Source: Serilophus lunatus
Taxonomy: Eukaryota > Chordata > Aves > Passeriformes > Eurylaimidae
Length of the DNA: 64,000 nucleotides
Direction of reading: 5' to 3'
Assembly (NCBI GenBank): GCA_013399895.1
Contig: VXBA01004867.1
Span: 275,653 to 339,652, forward strand
Shown piece after piece: positions 1-11,243 of this stretch (positions are counted from its first letter, which is position 1; the number at the start of each line of letters is the position of its first letter). The translations under genes were made by a program, and so were the position numbers. Under the pieces are notes generated by a model, which did no database searches, was not told the DNA's origin, and worked only from the letters and a program-made list of their open reading frames with translations.

Positions 1-1613
1 ATATGCCCATCACCTTCTTACTATCTGTGTCCTTTCCCCACCCCTCCTTATTCCCTTTATCTCTTAATTGCTGCTAACGATCGGATGTTGCTCTGCTCTT
101 TGCCCTAGGACAAAGTAGTTGACACCATTGGGGTGACATGTAAGACCCCATTTTATTCAAATTCATTTTCCAAATTGGTTTCCAAAGAGGGCAGTTTTTC
201 CATCCCTGATTACATTGCCACTCCGTGCCCCAGAGCTAAATTCACACACTCAGTGACACAGAAAGTAATTGTCTATCAGAAAAGCCAATACTCTGTCACC
301 TGCTATAGAACTGTGCGGTGGTGTCAAGGTAACAGGCCTGTGGTAGGTCAGGCCAGGTGTGACCACAGTGCAGCATATGTTGAATCTGTATTTTGTACAT
401 GAATGTGGCTCTTTCTGATTTGGATACAGCTCTTATGTGGTTTGTTTGTGTGGCATGTTGGTATCTGTTTTTGAAAACGAGTGATGTATTTGAGGAAAAC
501 CATCCCGAGTATGGATTGATAAAAAACTAAAGCTGCCTTAAAATTATGCTGCCTTAGGGCTGTGACTCCAGTGGTGACATTTGAGAGTAGATGGTGCTAA
601 ATGTGTGTAAGAAACTATCACAAGCCTGACTTATATTTACACACACTCAGTAGTCTTATTTAAAATCTATATCTAAGAAGTAGCAAGTTGTGGAAAAAAA
701 ACAGATATCCTATTATTAAAAACAGGAATAGACAAAGTTAGTTTTGTTGAAATACAAAAATCGCCTTTATTTAATTAGAAGTTAATTAAAATTTGGAATG
801 GCCCATTCTATTTGAGAATAAAGACAAGTATTTCCAAATTGGTTTTTACTCTTTATTGGAAAGAAAAGAAAATATCAACATTAATAAAAAAATGAAAATG
901 TTCAGTATAGAAACACGAAGTATTTCTAGAATGCTGAATTATCATAGGGCATCACATATGAATAATGTGTAATTTAAAGCATAACTAGGACCTGTCATAG
1001 ACAGCATGTTGTGATAACATAAACTGGTAAATTACATCATCCAAATGATAGAACTGCAGAAATGGTCTCAGGTTCATGCAAATGAAATGCCAAACTGGGA
1101 AGGGTTTGCTTTTACAGTTTCCTACAGAAAACTTTGTTGAAACCAGTGCACTCACACAAAATGTGTTTGCATTTTGACAATATTTTACTTTCTGGAAGAG
1201 AAACTGCTTTTGAAAATTACCTGCTAACACTAATACTCATCTCTGTGTATAGGAGACAGCACTTTCTAGCTTGACTATGTAAGGATAGGCACAGAGATGT
1301 GCATTCAGATACCTAAAAGCAATTCCGTGCAGTTCCTGTCCATGCCCTCCACTGAAATTGTGGATAATGAACAGATTTTACCCTTACATTTGGCCCAGGC
1401 ACTCAGAACTTCATATCTTGGATGGATGTATTTTGGCTCTTGCATCTAGAGAAGCTTTGGGGGACTCAGCTTTGCAAACTTACTGTTACAGGAGCTAGGA
1501 GGATGCACAGAAAGGGAATGTGGAAAGATCACAATGCCTGTCTAGGAGTGAGGTGATTTCCCAGCAAGTGGGGCTTGGTTTCCAGCTCTGAGAACCCAGT
1601 TTTTACCAAAATG
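1..1613. other. Upstream part of calpain gene, no firm exon
   Basis: This stretch should be intronic or exonic DNA of the calpain gene whose last exons follow. I found no segment that reads like calpain domain III or the start of its C2 domain. One weak exon candidate at 109-328 is described in the findings. The rest is AT-rich and non-repetitive to the eye. Confidence 0.4.
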
Positions 1614-2001
1614 AAAGAGCTGGGGTTTTTCATCCTGGAGAAGAGAAGGCTCCAGGGAGACCTCAAAGCCCCCTCCTGTACCCAAAGGGGCTCCTGAATT
1701 GCCTTAGAGGGACTTTTGGCAACACTATGGAGTGATAGGACAAGAGGGCATGGCTTCACACTGCCAGGGAGCAGGATTAGATGGGATATTGGGAAGAAAT
1801 TCTTCTCTGTGAGATTGGTGAGGCCCTGGCACATGTTGCCCAGAGAAGCTCTGGCTGCCCCATTCCTGGAAGTGTTCAAGATCATGTTGGATAGAGTTAG
1901 GGTTAGGGTTAGGTTAGTCTAGTAGAAGCTGTCCCTGTCCATGGCAACCTTGAGGATTGGTCTCAGGTCTCTCCTAACCCAAATCATTCTATGATTCTAT
2001 G
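1614..2001 (+). mobile_element. CR1 LINE 3' fragment with internal TTAGGG array
   Basis: A typical avian CR1 3' end. It has the 'cctggagaagagaaggctcc' block near 1635, the 'ggaagtgttcaagatcatg' block near 1868, and the terminal ATTCTATG-type repeat ending at 2001. It is 5'-truncated, as most CR1 copies are. The block that normally follows 'ttggat' is replaced by a short TTAGGG array at 1896-1917. It lies in the intron before calpain exon 2171-2307. Confidence 0.9.
1896..1917 (+). repeat. Short interstitial TTAGGG array inside CR1
   Basis: The sequence reads as roughly three and a half units of the vertebrate telomere hexamer, with one unit shortened by a base (TTAGGG, TTAGGG, TTAGG, TTAG). 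It interrupts the CR1 consensus between 'gttggat' and 'tctagtag'. Confidence 0.85.
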
Positions 2002-2170
2002 TTTTCACCTGGACAGGTAGCAGTGGCTGTGACATGCTCTGGTTCCCTGCTCCTGTGCTCTGTAGCAGCAGTGCTGCCAGGCACAGGAGGGGATTGCCTC
2101 TGCTGGTTTTCTGGGCAGGTCTCAGCTGCCATTCTGTGGCCTAAGAGCTGTGCTGCTAATTGTGTTTTAG

Positions 2171-2307
2171 GAGCAGATCCCTATGTGCTCATCAAGTGTG
2201 AGAACCAAACCGTGCGCTCCCCTGTGCAGCATGATACGACCAGTCCCGTCTTCAACACACAAGTGATTTTCTACAAGAAGAACATTGACAGTCCTGTCAT
2301 AATACAG
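2171..2307 (+). CDS. CAPN6: Calpain-5/6-type C2 domain, penultimate exon
   Basis: This exon codes 45 complete residues beginning GADPYVLIKCEN, then SPVFNTQVIFYKKN and ending SPVIIQ. That is the core of the C-terminal C2 domain of the calpain-5/calpain-6 class, a membrane- or partner-binding domain. The acceptor is TTTTAG at 2165-2170 and the donor GTGAGA begins at 2308. The exon starts in phase 1, so the first Gly is completed by the previous exon. The paralogue choice is inferred: a PAK-type kinase lies directly downstream in convergent orientation, as PAK3 does next to CAPN6 on the human X. CAPN5 is the alternative, since it also lies near a PAK gene (PAK1) but with other genes between. Earlier exons are not identified in this window. 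Confidence 0.85.
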
Positions 2308-2894
2308 GTGAGACAAATCACGCAGGACAAGCTGCTCAGGGCAGGGAGAGGACCACAGCAACGTCACTTCATGTGTGCCAACTCTTCCTTTGCATGACTG
2401 AAACCCAGGAGAGAAGTGCGAGAAGCTCTGCTCCCCTCACTGGGCTATGCCTGAAGCTGTGCTTCTGGTTCTCCAAATTTGCTCCATAAACACAACTGGT
2501 GGCACTTAGGGATTGGAAGGCATATTTCATTCCAAGGCTTCGAAAGAGTTTACAGAATTGCCTTTTGCCTCATATGGTTCCTGATGAAACAGAGACAAAG
2601 AAAAGACAAGCGTTGTCCAGAGTCAGTGTTTGAAACAAAACCAAAGGCAGGCTGTGACCTAGAAAGCAAAAAGCTGTATTTTCTCCTTACTTGCATAGGC
2701 TATGCAAATGAGCATGCAAATCCAGACTCTCCCGTATGCTTTCTAGACAATTAGCTAAATTTAGATGTATGTCCCCTCCTCTCTGCTTTTTAAGGAGGTT
2801 AATAGGGGTGACCTTCCTCGAGCACAGCTCTTTCAGGTGGAGTGTGACAGCAGCGTTGCTTCAGCTGAGTTTAACTGCATTTCCTCGTCTCTAG
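2308..2894 (+). other. Last intron of the calpain gene
   Basis: A 587-bp GT-AG intron (donor GTGAGA, acceptor CTCTAG) joining two exons that stay in frame (phase 0). Nothing else was recognised in it. Confidence 0.8.
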
Positions 2895-3077
2895 GTCTGG
2901 AACAGCAACATCCTATGTGACCAGTTCCTGGGGCAGGCGGTGCTGGCACCTTCCCCCAGTGACCCCCGAGAACAGCAGACGCTGCAGCTCCGAGGGAGAG
3001 GCGGCCAGGACGCAGCCGAGGTGCCGGGTCACATCACCATCAAGGTTTGCTCCAGCGATGACCTCGCGGAGCTCTGA
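2895..3077 (+). CDS. CAPN6: Calpain-5/6-type gene, terminal exon with stop
   Basis: Sixty codons and a TGA at 3075-3077 complete the C2 domain. The exon opens VWNSNILCDQFLGQ, the calpain C2 strand pattern VWN...DxFLGQ, then LQLRGRGGQ and a last beta strand HITIKVCSSDDL, ending LAEL. It joins the preceding exon in phase 0. The exon is clearly more GC-rich and CpG-rich than its flanks. A reverse-strand open frame across the same bases is a shadow. No canonical AATAAA was seen close downstream. The assignment to CAPN6 rather than CAPN5 rests on the neighbouring kinase and on SOX3 in the same window, not on sequence alone. Confidence 0.85.
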   Translation, partial: VWNSNILCDQFLGQAVLAPSPSDPREQQTLQLRGRGGQDAAEVPGHITIKVCSSDDLAEL

Positions 3078-5482
3078 GTGCTGGAGCCCCGCAGAGCCAG
3101 ACAGAGCTGTCACCTCGCAGCAGCGGGGCTCGTCTGTGCCTGCTGGGGCAGGGACGTGGGAGCACAGGGTGCACATCATCATAATTGCTTTAAAAAGATA
3201 AAGCCCTCGAAACTCTCTACATTATAATTGATAATAAGGAGAGAGGCTTTGAAAGAGGAGAAAATGCATATTTATATATATATATGTTCAGGATACAGCA
3301 TATGCAGTAGAAGGGCCAAACGAAATGCTATCAGATAAACTCGTTAAGATGTGACCACCTTCCCAGTGACATCTTTCAGGAGCTCTCAGCACATAAGCTG
3401 GAAGCACATGTGATTGTCCTCACAGGTTCCCAGCACACCTTAATCTCTTCCCAACAGTAGGACTGGATGAAGGGAAGAGTGGCAAGCACGAGGTGGATTT
3501 GCATCACTCAGTTCTTGTTCACTCTCAGGCTAGATTTGTGAGGGGGAATTTTTTTCCCTCATATATGGATATAAATTTCTTCATGAATTTCACTATTATT
3601 GCTACAGATCAGATATTTCTGTTCCTTGCTGAAAATATCACTACTCAAGGATTTCAGTCATAGCTCATGGCCTTAGACCCTGCAGGCAGGGCAATGTTAA
3701 AACAGAGGGGCAGGTCTTGCACTGCCTGTCTGAACAAGGAACTAAGAGCTTTGTCCATACAAAGGCTCTCAGACTGACTTTCTGTTTCTTCTCCACCTCA
3801 GCCTGATGACTCACAAATTGGTATCCCTGTCCAAGAGCAGGAAAAGCACCTCACAGTTCAACTGTGGTTTTGCTCAGAGCACAGATTCAGTGATGGGAGC
3901 CTCCTGACTAAGGGGGCTTTGTTTGATCCACATGATGCTTTTGTTTCATTGGATGGGTAGCACAAGACTGAAAGAGGAGAAAATTAGCTCATGACAAGGT
4001 GTTGTTCCCTGGCTGGTGTTAGGTTTCACTCTCAAAATTTTGCTTTGATTTATTGCTGACAAATCTGACATCTCTGGTGAAGTTTCACTTGGCTATCATG
4101 GAGGACAGCTATTGTTTAACATTTCCTTCAAAGCAGGGTTCAGGCACAAACTTTCTCTTACCTTCTGCCTGTAGCCCCATGGAAGGGTTCCTTCAGAGCT
4201 CTTTGTGTGTGGGCACACTGAACAGTGACCCTGGCAGTGGTAAAAGGCTTGCTGTGTCAGACAATAGGAAATGGATTGTAAATGGTTGCAAATTCTGGTC
4301 TGTAAAGTGAAGCTAAAGAGTGCATGTTCTGCCTTTTGTGCGGCCAGGAAATTTGGATTTCTGCATACTTTGTAACCACTTTGGCAACATTATTAAATTT
4401 TTATAGTTTACAGTGGCTCTCAATAGAGTTAATGTTTTCACAACAGATATTGAAATCTCATCAGAGCTCCAAAAGGATCACTGGTGTGGTAGGAAAATGC
4501 TCTCTCTAACAGGTTGGAGATGGAATGTGAGGCGATGAACGATGCTGCACTACCATCAGCTCAGTTGCATGTACCATGTACCTAAATCTAGCTCTCTTCA
4601 AATAGCTTGGGCTCAGGCCATTTGGCACACTGAGTGTTTGTCAGATGTGTGAACTACATGCCCCTCATGCAAGTGAAATTATTCTCTGTAAACTCATGGC
4701 CTTGGGGTTGCTTGTCCTCAGAAATTTCAGCCTCTGTGTAAGGGTCATCCCCAGCATCAGCAGGGCAGAGGAAAAGTGCCCAGAAGTTCTTGGTCATGTA
4801 CAGCCTGACAAAGAGGAAAGTCAGGGTGGTGAGTATAAAACTGGTGATTTTTAGGCCTTGATAATTATGCCAACTCTAGACATTCCTAGTTTGTCCTTGT
4901 GGCATGGGGACAGGCAGCCTTGAACACCACTTCTGGCCAGCACTGTCCAGAGGCTGACGCCAAGCAGAATGTCTGTACCTCTTAGTTTATAATTTTTTGG
5001 AAGTAGTTGGAATAGGCAGGATTTGTCCATCAGAAGGAGCTGATCCAATCTGGGAACACAGCTGCCTGTGGTGATTTACAAGGCTTCTGGCTTCCCAGGT
5101 GAGTTCTGGGTGAAGCAAGGCCACAGCAGGTTGACAGGGACTTGTGCTGCTGTCTGCTCCCCGCATGATGGCCCAGGCTGAGCAGGGACAGTGCCCACTC
5201 ACTCTGGATTCCTGCTCCTGATAGAGCTGGGCTGTATTTTTTAACAATTAATGTCAACTTGTGGGATAGCAAGGTTTTTTTGGAGGGCGTTGCATTTGTG
5301 TACCTTCATCAGAGAGTCCCCCAGAAATGAAAACGGGGGAAATGGGTGGAAAATGTTGCATTTTGACTTTCTGTAACTTTTCAATATGAAGTGACTGAAA
5401 TAAACGATTTACAAAATAATACAGGGATTCAGGGATTTCTGCCTCCACCTTCCCCATGGGCAGCCACGAGAGGGAGCTCTGT
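3078..5482. other. Intergenic DNA between convergent calpain and kinase
   Basis: It should start with the calpain 3' UTR. It holds a short (TA)n run near 3271-3285. No coding exon or transposon was recognised. Confidence 0.5.
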
Positions 5483-5594
5483 ATCCATCCATCCATCCAT
5501 CTATCCATCCATCCATCCATCCATCCATCCATCCATCCATCCATCCATCCATCCATCCATCCATCCATCCATCCATCCATCCATCCATCCATCC
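5483..5594 (+). repeat. (ATCC)n microsatellite, about 28 units
   Basis: A tetranucleotide array with one interruption (ATCT at about 5499-5502). Because four is not a multiple of three, every frame is open: it reads as a Pro-Ser-Ile-His repeat on + and a Met-Asp-Gly-Trp repeat on -. Both are artefacts of the repeat. Confidence 0.97.
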
Positions 5595-7127
5595 CCATGG
5601 CCAGGTATCGACACGACACAGACACACATGGATAAATACAGTATACCATTTTTAGAAGATGCACACAATATTATAGCGCTCTATACAGTGTGTAGCAATT
5701 ACAGAAAGGTTTCTGAGTGTATATAAAAATACCTTTATATACACCCCCATATATTTACACACATACTACATATATACACACACAATATATATATGTGTAT
5801 GCACTCTTATATACATTATATAGGAGGCTACACTGCAGAGAGTTATGAGGGTGTTGTGCAAGTGCCTTACAGAATACATGTGTGTCCATAGCACTGTGAC
5901 ACACGTGAGTATGTGTATCTATACACATAATTATATATATTTTATACATCTGCACCACCCCATGTAATGCTTTCACATTAAGTTATCTCTATGTATTATA
6001 TACAACTCTTTAGTAATCTCTGTATATTTATACATCTTTTATGTCACTGTGTTCTGCCAAGTGGAGGGAGAGCAAGGAATTCTGTTCATATCCTGTCTGC
6101 CTGTGGGCCTCTCCCAGGGAAGGCTGTCACCCTCTGTGGCAGCCTCAATTCCCAGGGCAGAACCTGGATGCCTAAAGGAACACTCACTTGAGCATGAGCC
6201 TGTGGAGCAGCCCATCTCCCTCCCCCTCTGCCCAGAGTAGCACAGACACACTCGATCCTTCCCAGGAGCTACAAGACAACCAGGAGAGAAGGTATCCTCA
6301 GAAACAACTCCACCACTCTGCTCTGTTTTGCTCTTCTCTATTGCTGTGCAGTCCCAAGGTGGCAAATTCCATCAGTGTGTGCACTTCTATGCATGGCCAC
6401 AATTCTTCTCTGGAGCAGACCACACCTAGTTTGGCTCTGAGACAGGAACATCAGTCTGGTCCCAGGAAAAGGGAAGCTGGACTGCACCTACTTCCAGCCT
6501 GGCACTGTGGATGCTGAGGCTGCTCTGTGGTCAGCCAGGGCTCTGCTGGGGCTCAGCACCTCACACTGCTCTGACACCTTTGCATCACATGTGCCCTTTC
6601 AGAGTACACAGACTGGCCCTTCTGCTTTTTCAGATGAGTAAGACTCTCACTCAGGCACAGAGACTGCAGTTAGTGACACAAATCCAATTGTCAAGAACAC
6701 AAATACTCTACAGTCCCAGCTGAACACCTGTACACAATAGGGAGTTTTGGCTGCCTCACTCTTCATCTGGTTTTGGTTGGAAATGCACTTGCACTTTCTT
6801 CCTTATCTAGAAGTACCACAGCTGGGAAAAAAACAGGCCAGCTAGCTGTATTCAAAAAGCAGCAGTCTGGAGTGGATGAATGAAAGAAATCCTCCCCCAG
6901 TTCCAAACCATACCAAAATCCCCACAATACTTTCCATCTAAAAGAACTTTCCATCTAAAAGAAACAACAGAATTTTGTTTGGAGGTAAAGTGAAATATTT
7001 TTTTGTTCAGAAATTTCTTCAGAAGTGAATGTACAGCTTAACTATAGGGTGAGAAGAAGGAGAATCTTCCAAAGAGTTGGGACTTTAATCCTAGCTGTGC
7101 CCTGATGTTGCAAGCTGGCCTGCAGTG
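5595..7127. other. Intergenic DNA with TA/CA-rich simple repeats
   Basis: The part at 5718-6035 is dense in TATA, CACA and TGTG runs, for example (TA)n near 5790-5797 and CA runs near 5775-5785. From about 6050 it becomes ordinary mixed-composition DNA. No AATAAA-type signal for the - strand kinase was found just below 7128. Confidence 0.6.
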
Positions 7128-7214
7128 CTAGGTTCTGTCTGCACAGGACTTCCTGGCTGCATCAATCACAGAAGCCAACTTGGCAAGACTCTTGCTTTTT
7201 TCTAAAAATGGATG

Positions 7215-7960
7215 CTGCCAAAAGGAAAAATAAAGAAAGGAGCCATTACTTTCCAAATGCACTTTCTCACAGGCCGAAGCAGGATTCCTCTGGTTACCAG
7301 AAATACACATAAAAAGGACTGAGGGGACCATCTACACCTCTGTCTTCATGTCCATGACCTTGTTATCCCAGGCAAACATGACTCATGATCCCATTAATCA
7401 ATTTATCAAGGTGTCTTGAGCAAGGATTTTTGCTTTGTCAGTGCTCTGGGAATGCCAGAAACTCAAAAGACTCACTGAGGTTCCCCTTTCCTAAAGACAT
7501 GAGCTATTCAGTTGTCAAAAAAGATGAGGAGAATAAGCCATTCCTCAGGAAATCTCAGTAACTCTAAAAAAACATGGATGCCAGGAGGATGAAGGCCTGT
7601 GTATTGTTCCGAAGGTTTGCATACTATCCTCTGCCCCTCTTTGTGCTGTCTGGCACCTTCCTTCCCCGTAGAGACAGCCCAATGGCAATTTCTGCAGCTC
7701 CCTCTCTGACACAAAACCTGGCAGAACCCTGGAGCAGTTCTCATCTGCTTCAATGTGCCAGGCAGCAAGTGGGGCTGGGACACATACCACTCATCTGTCC
7801 CTCTTTGGATGGCACAAACCTCTACAAGTGGAGCTCATTGGCAGAAACCTCTAAGAGTGGGGCAGAAGGGACAAGCCAGGGCCCCACTGAAGCTCACAGT
7901 GAGCTCCTCACAGCCCCTGTCCCACCCCTGGGACAGCAGTTCCACCTGCAGCCACTTTAC
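7215..7960 (-). other. Kinase pseudogene intron before last exon
   Basis: Donor GTAAAG (7955-7960) and acceptor CAG (7215-7217) on the - strand. No repeat or second gene was recognised in it. Confidence 0.75.
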
Positions 7961-8102
7961 CTGCAGGAGCTGTCTGGCTGTCCATCCATCGAGTGTTCAC
8001 ATCCAGGTCCAGGCAGGACTGCAGAAAGGCAAGGAACACAGCTGACAGGGCTTTGGGATTCTTCAGCGGCGGTGCCTTGTTCTGAGCTATCAGACGTTTA
8101 GC

Positions 8103-8991
8103 CTTGAGACAAGGGAAACACAAGACAGCCTTTAACCACCACCCCCTCGAGGTCAACAGCTCCGGGGCACTCCAGTCCTATCTTTCTGAGAGTTGACCTG
8201 GTGCTTCTCGAGGAGCTCTAAAGCACATTTGAGGTGAAGGAAACAGAAAATTTTCAGCATCCAGACCAGTAAAGCTAATTCTCTTCATCTGGTTTTGCTA
8301 CCTTATTTAATCTAAAAGTAGTCTTCCAAGAAAATTCAAGAACCTTTTTCAGAAAGAGTGGAAGACTGAAATTTTTCATAATTGTTGCCTTCCACAGGTG
8401 TTAACTGTGCAGCTTTTAACTTTGTTTCGGCTACTAGTCATGCTTTTTTTTCTGGCATAGGTTCCTCCACTATTACAAGCTCATTTGGTAAAAGAACTAG
8501 TCATTTCATTTTTGGGAATTAGGATCTAAAAATTAAAACTTGAAAATACAGTGGTTTGTTACAAGTAGCTGTGCTAAAATATGCATTTAGAAATTCATTT
8601 GGTAATAAATAATTATGGTGTTACTAGAACGAGTGACCTCTCCTGAAAGGCTCAGTAAGCAATCAGCACTGGTCCAAGTTTGAGAAGACTTCTGAGCCTT
8701 CAGATACACTTGAAATGTTTTTCATGATCATTCCTCGATTGAGAAACTTGCCACCGAAAAATTCCTGCCATTCAGAGATACAACTGAAAGGGAGTGCGAA
8801 CAGAGCAGGAGGATTTTGAGTACTGTTGGAGGCCAAAATGGCACAGTTCTGCACTGGTACGCCACTTTTCTCTAAGGAAATGTGCTTCAGGGACTGTTTT
8901 AGAAGTGGGCCTCAGTGGAAAATAGTTCAAGCTGATGTGAGTGGGATTTTGTCTCATGGTACAGATTAGAAATACAGTATTTGCACCTTAC
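8103..8991 (-). other. Kinase pseudogene intron
   Basis: Donor GTAAGG next to 8992 and acceptor CTCAAG at 8103-8108. AT-rich, with nothing else recognised. Confidence 0.75.
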
Positions 8992-9188
8992 CAGGGAAGG
9001 ACCTTCATGAAAGTATGGAGGTTCTCCATCCACCATTTCTATGGCTGTGATCCCAAGTGCCCAGATGTCCACTTTGGCGTCATACTCATTTCTTATCAAC
9101 ATTTCTGGTGCTAACCAGAGCATAGTCCCAATCACTGAGTTCCGTTTAGTCTGCCCAGGTTTGAGCTGAACACAGGTGCCAAAATCAA

Positions 9189-9507
9189 CTGAGGACAAAA
9201 CCAAAGATTGTCAAACCCAGCTTCAGGTATGAGGCTAAGCACAAGAATTCCCCACTCTAAGTCTGCAAGCAGAGTATGGAATCTAGCTGTAAAAGCAGCA
9301 GTGCTCCGTTTCCTCTGGAACCAAACCAGAGGCACTCTTAACAGCCTGTTCCTCTCTAGATCACTCTGCACAGTCCAACTCTTCTCTCACCTTGCAGCAG
9401 GGGTCCATGTACTCCCACAAGCACCACTTTTGGGAAACTGGCAGTCACTCCAAAGTAGTCCCACCCCCTGCCTCCTGGCAATGCTGCGCCTGACCAAGAA
9501 TACCTAC
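9189..9507 (-). other. Kinase pseudogene intron after the catalytic-loop exon
   Basis: Donor GTAGGT at 9502-9507 and acceptor CCTCAG ending at 9189. A 319-bp intron with no repeat seen. Confidence 0.75.
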
Positions 9508-9607
9508 TCAGTTTGACAGAGCCTTCCATTCCCAGAATGATATTACAGCTTTTGATGTCTCTGTGAATCACTCATATTGAATGAAGGTAATCCAAGGCTT
9601 TGAGGCA

Positions 9608-10295
9608 CTGAGATTAAAAAAAGAAACGAGAGGGTAAAAATTAATTATCCTGAAAGATTTAATTTCAAGGTGAAATATCAATTGTTGTGACAGACTGTCC
9701 CCTCAAAACCCAGGCAGGATGACTGCAGTGGCTGTGCTCTCACCATCAAAGTGACAAATGATGGCTTGCCAAAAGAAGAAAAAGTCCCTCCCTTCAGTAA
9801 GAAGTGGATCACTTTAGGGTGGGAGGCATGACAAAGGTTTTCTTGCTGGCCTTGACGGTGGATTTGGAAGTAGCATGTTAGTCACTTTCCAGAAGCAAAC
9901 ACCATTTTGGGTGCAAGGATATGCTCTTAAGCTGAGGACTGTGAGAAATGAATCCGTATTTTTCTTTGCTGTGTTTAAAATTCTGCCAGCATCATGCCTG
10001 CTTTTACAGGCAAAGAGTGCAGTGCAGACGTGCTCCAGTTTAAAGAGGCAAAGTTGAGAATATTAAAGAAAAAAAGAGTGAAGTTAATAAAGAAAGAACG
10101 ATAGCAGTACATAATAACAGAATCTAAGAAATGCAGTGATACTGGCAGGCAGTTCGCTTAGATGCTCTTTTATTCTCCATATCATTTCAGCAGCACAGAA
10201 ACAAAGCTCTGACCATGAAGTCACTCCTGTTCTTACCATCTCTTTCAAAGTACCATCCTGTCCAAGACATCAGAAGCATTAGCAGGAGCCCTTAC
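9608..10295 (-). other. Kinase pseudogene intron before the catalytic-loop exon
   Basis: Donor GTAAGG ending at 10295 and acceptor TCTCAG at 9608-9613. Includes A-rich DNA near 10060-10110. Confidence 0.75.
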
Positions 10296-10413
10296 CTCCT
10301 GACAGATAGAGGCTATCACTGCTTCCTCCAGAAAGAGTTCAGTAACAGCAGTGGATAAAGTACATCCCTCCACATATTCCATTAGCAGCCAGAGTACCTC
10401 ATTGAAAAGGTAG

Positions 10414-11243
10414 CTGAAAGAAGAAAACAACAGCTTGGAGATGAATGTGCACAGCTAAATTACCTTAGGGTAATTTACTGCAGTTCAGTTTTTTTTCCAG
10501 GTCACTTGTAAATGAAGACAGAACAAACTGGAGAGACATTCCTTCTAAGCTATACAGTACTTGGCATCTAAATAGTCCAAACAAGAAAGGCACATCCATG
10601 AAAAAGGAGATGTCTTAGATGTGGAAAAAATGCAGTTTAGTAACAGCAGAGATAAATCTGGAACCAGGACACTTGCTATCAGCTGGTTCATCATCTTCGC
10701 TCATTGACTCCACCATTAATTCCAGGAACCAGGCAACAGAGCTCTGAGAGTCATCCATGAGAGGAGGGTGTGCATCACTGAGGACAGATGGTGGTCAACC
10801 ATTTGGAAAACATTGCATCAAATACATTTAGAAACAGGAAAAACAATCTTCCTGACATCCACAGCAATGGAAAATAGTGGGAACAGCCCAAGGGAAAGAA
10901 TTTTGCTGATGGTTTATCAGCACTTATCATTAAGGCAGAGAAAATATGATCACTTAGGAAAAAAAACAAACCCTGAAACAACATGGAGGTAGTGAACAGA
11001 AGGGCTCTTTCTCTCTTTCTTTCAGAAGACATTCAGGAGATCCAGGTTTTTGAAAACAGGCTTCAAATTACATGTGCCAGAAAAGACCAATGCAAACACA
11101 ACACAATTCTTCCCATCCAATGGAGATGGATGAGTAGAGAAATAAGAGCAAGTTCCATGTTCTTTCAGTGACCAAAGCAGTTTTTAGCCTTTGGCTTGCA
11201 GTGTTTAAATGAACTTTTAAGTGTTAATACCAGAACCACTCAC
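10414..11243 (-). other. Kinase pseudogene intron
   Basis: Donor GTGAGT (11238-11243) and acceptor TTTCAG (10414-10419). Includes a plus-strand pyrimidine run near 11010-11025 that mimics an acceptor but precedes no recognisable exon. Confidence 0.7.

Noticed and set aside
109..139. A 31-bp exon ending at the GTAAG at 140
   Set aside because: Joined to the exon at 2171 it would create a stop codon, and the other frames also contain stops.
5254..5664. Protein of Met-Asp-Gly-Trp repeats on the - strand
   Set aside because: A pure translation of the (ATCC)n microsatellite.
9572..9574. TGA read as selenocysteine in the kinase
   Set aside because: No kinase of this family uses selenocysteine, the aligned position is an ordinary residue, and a second independent frameshift is present.
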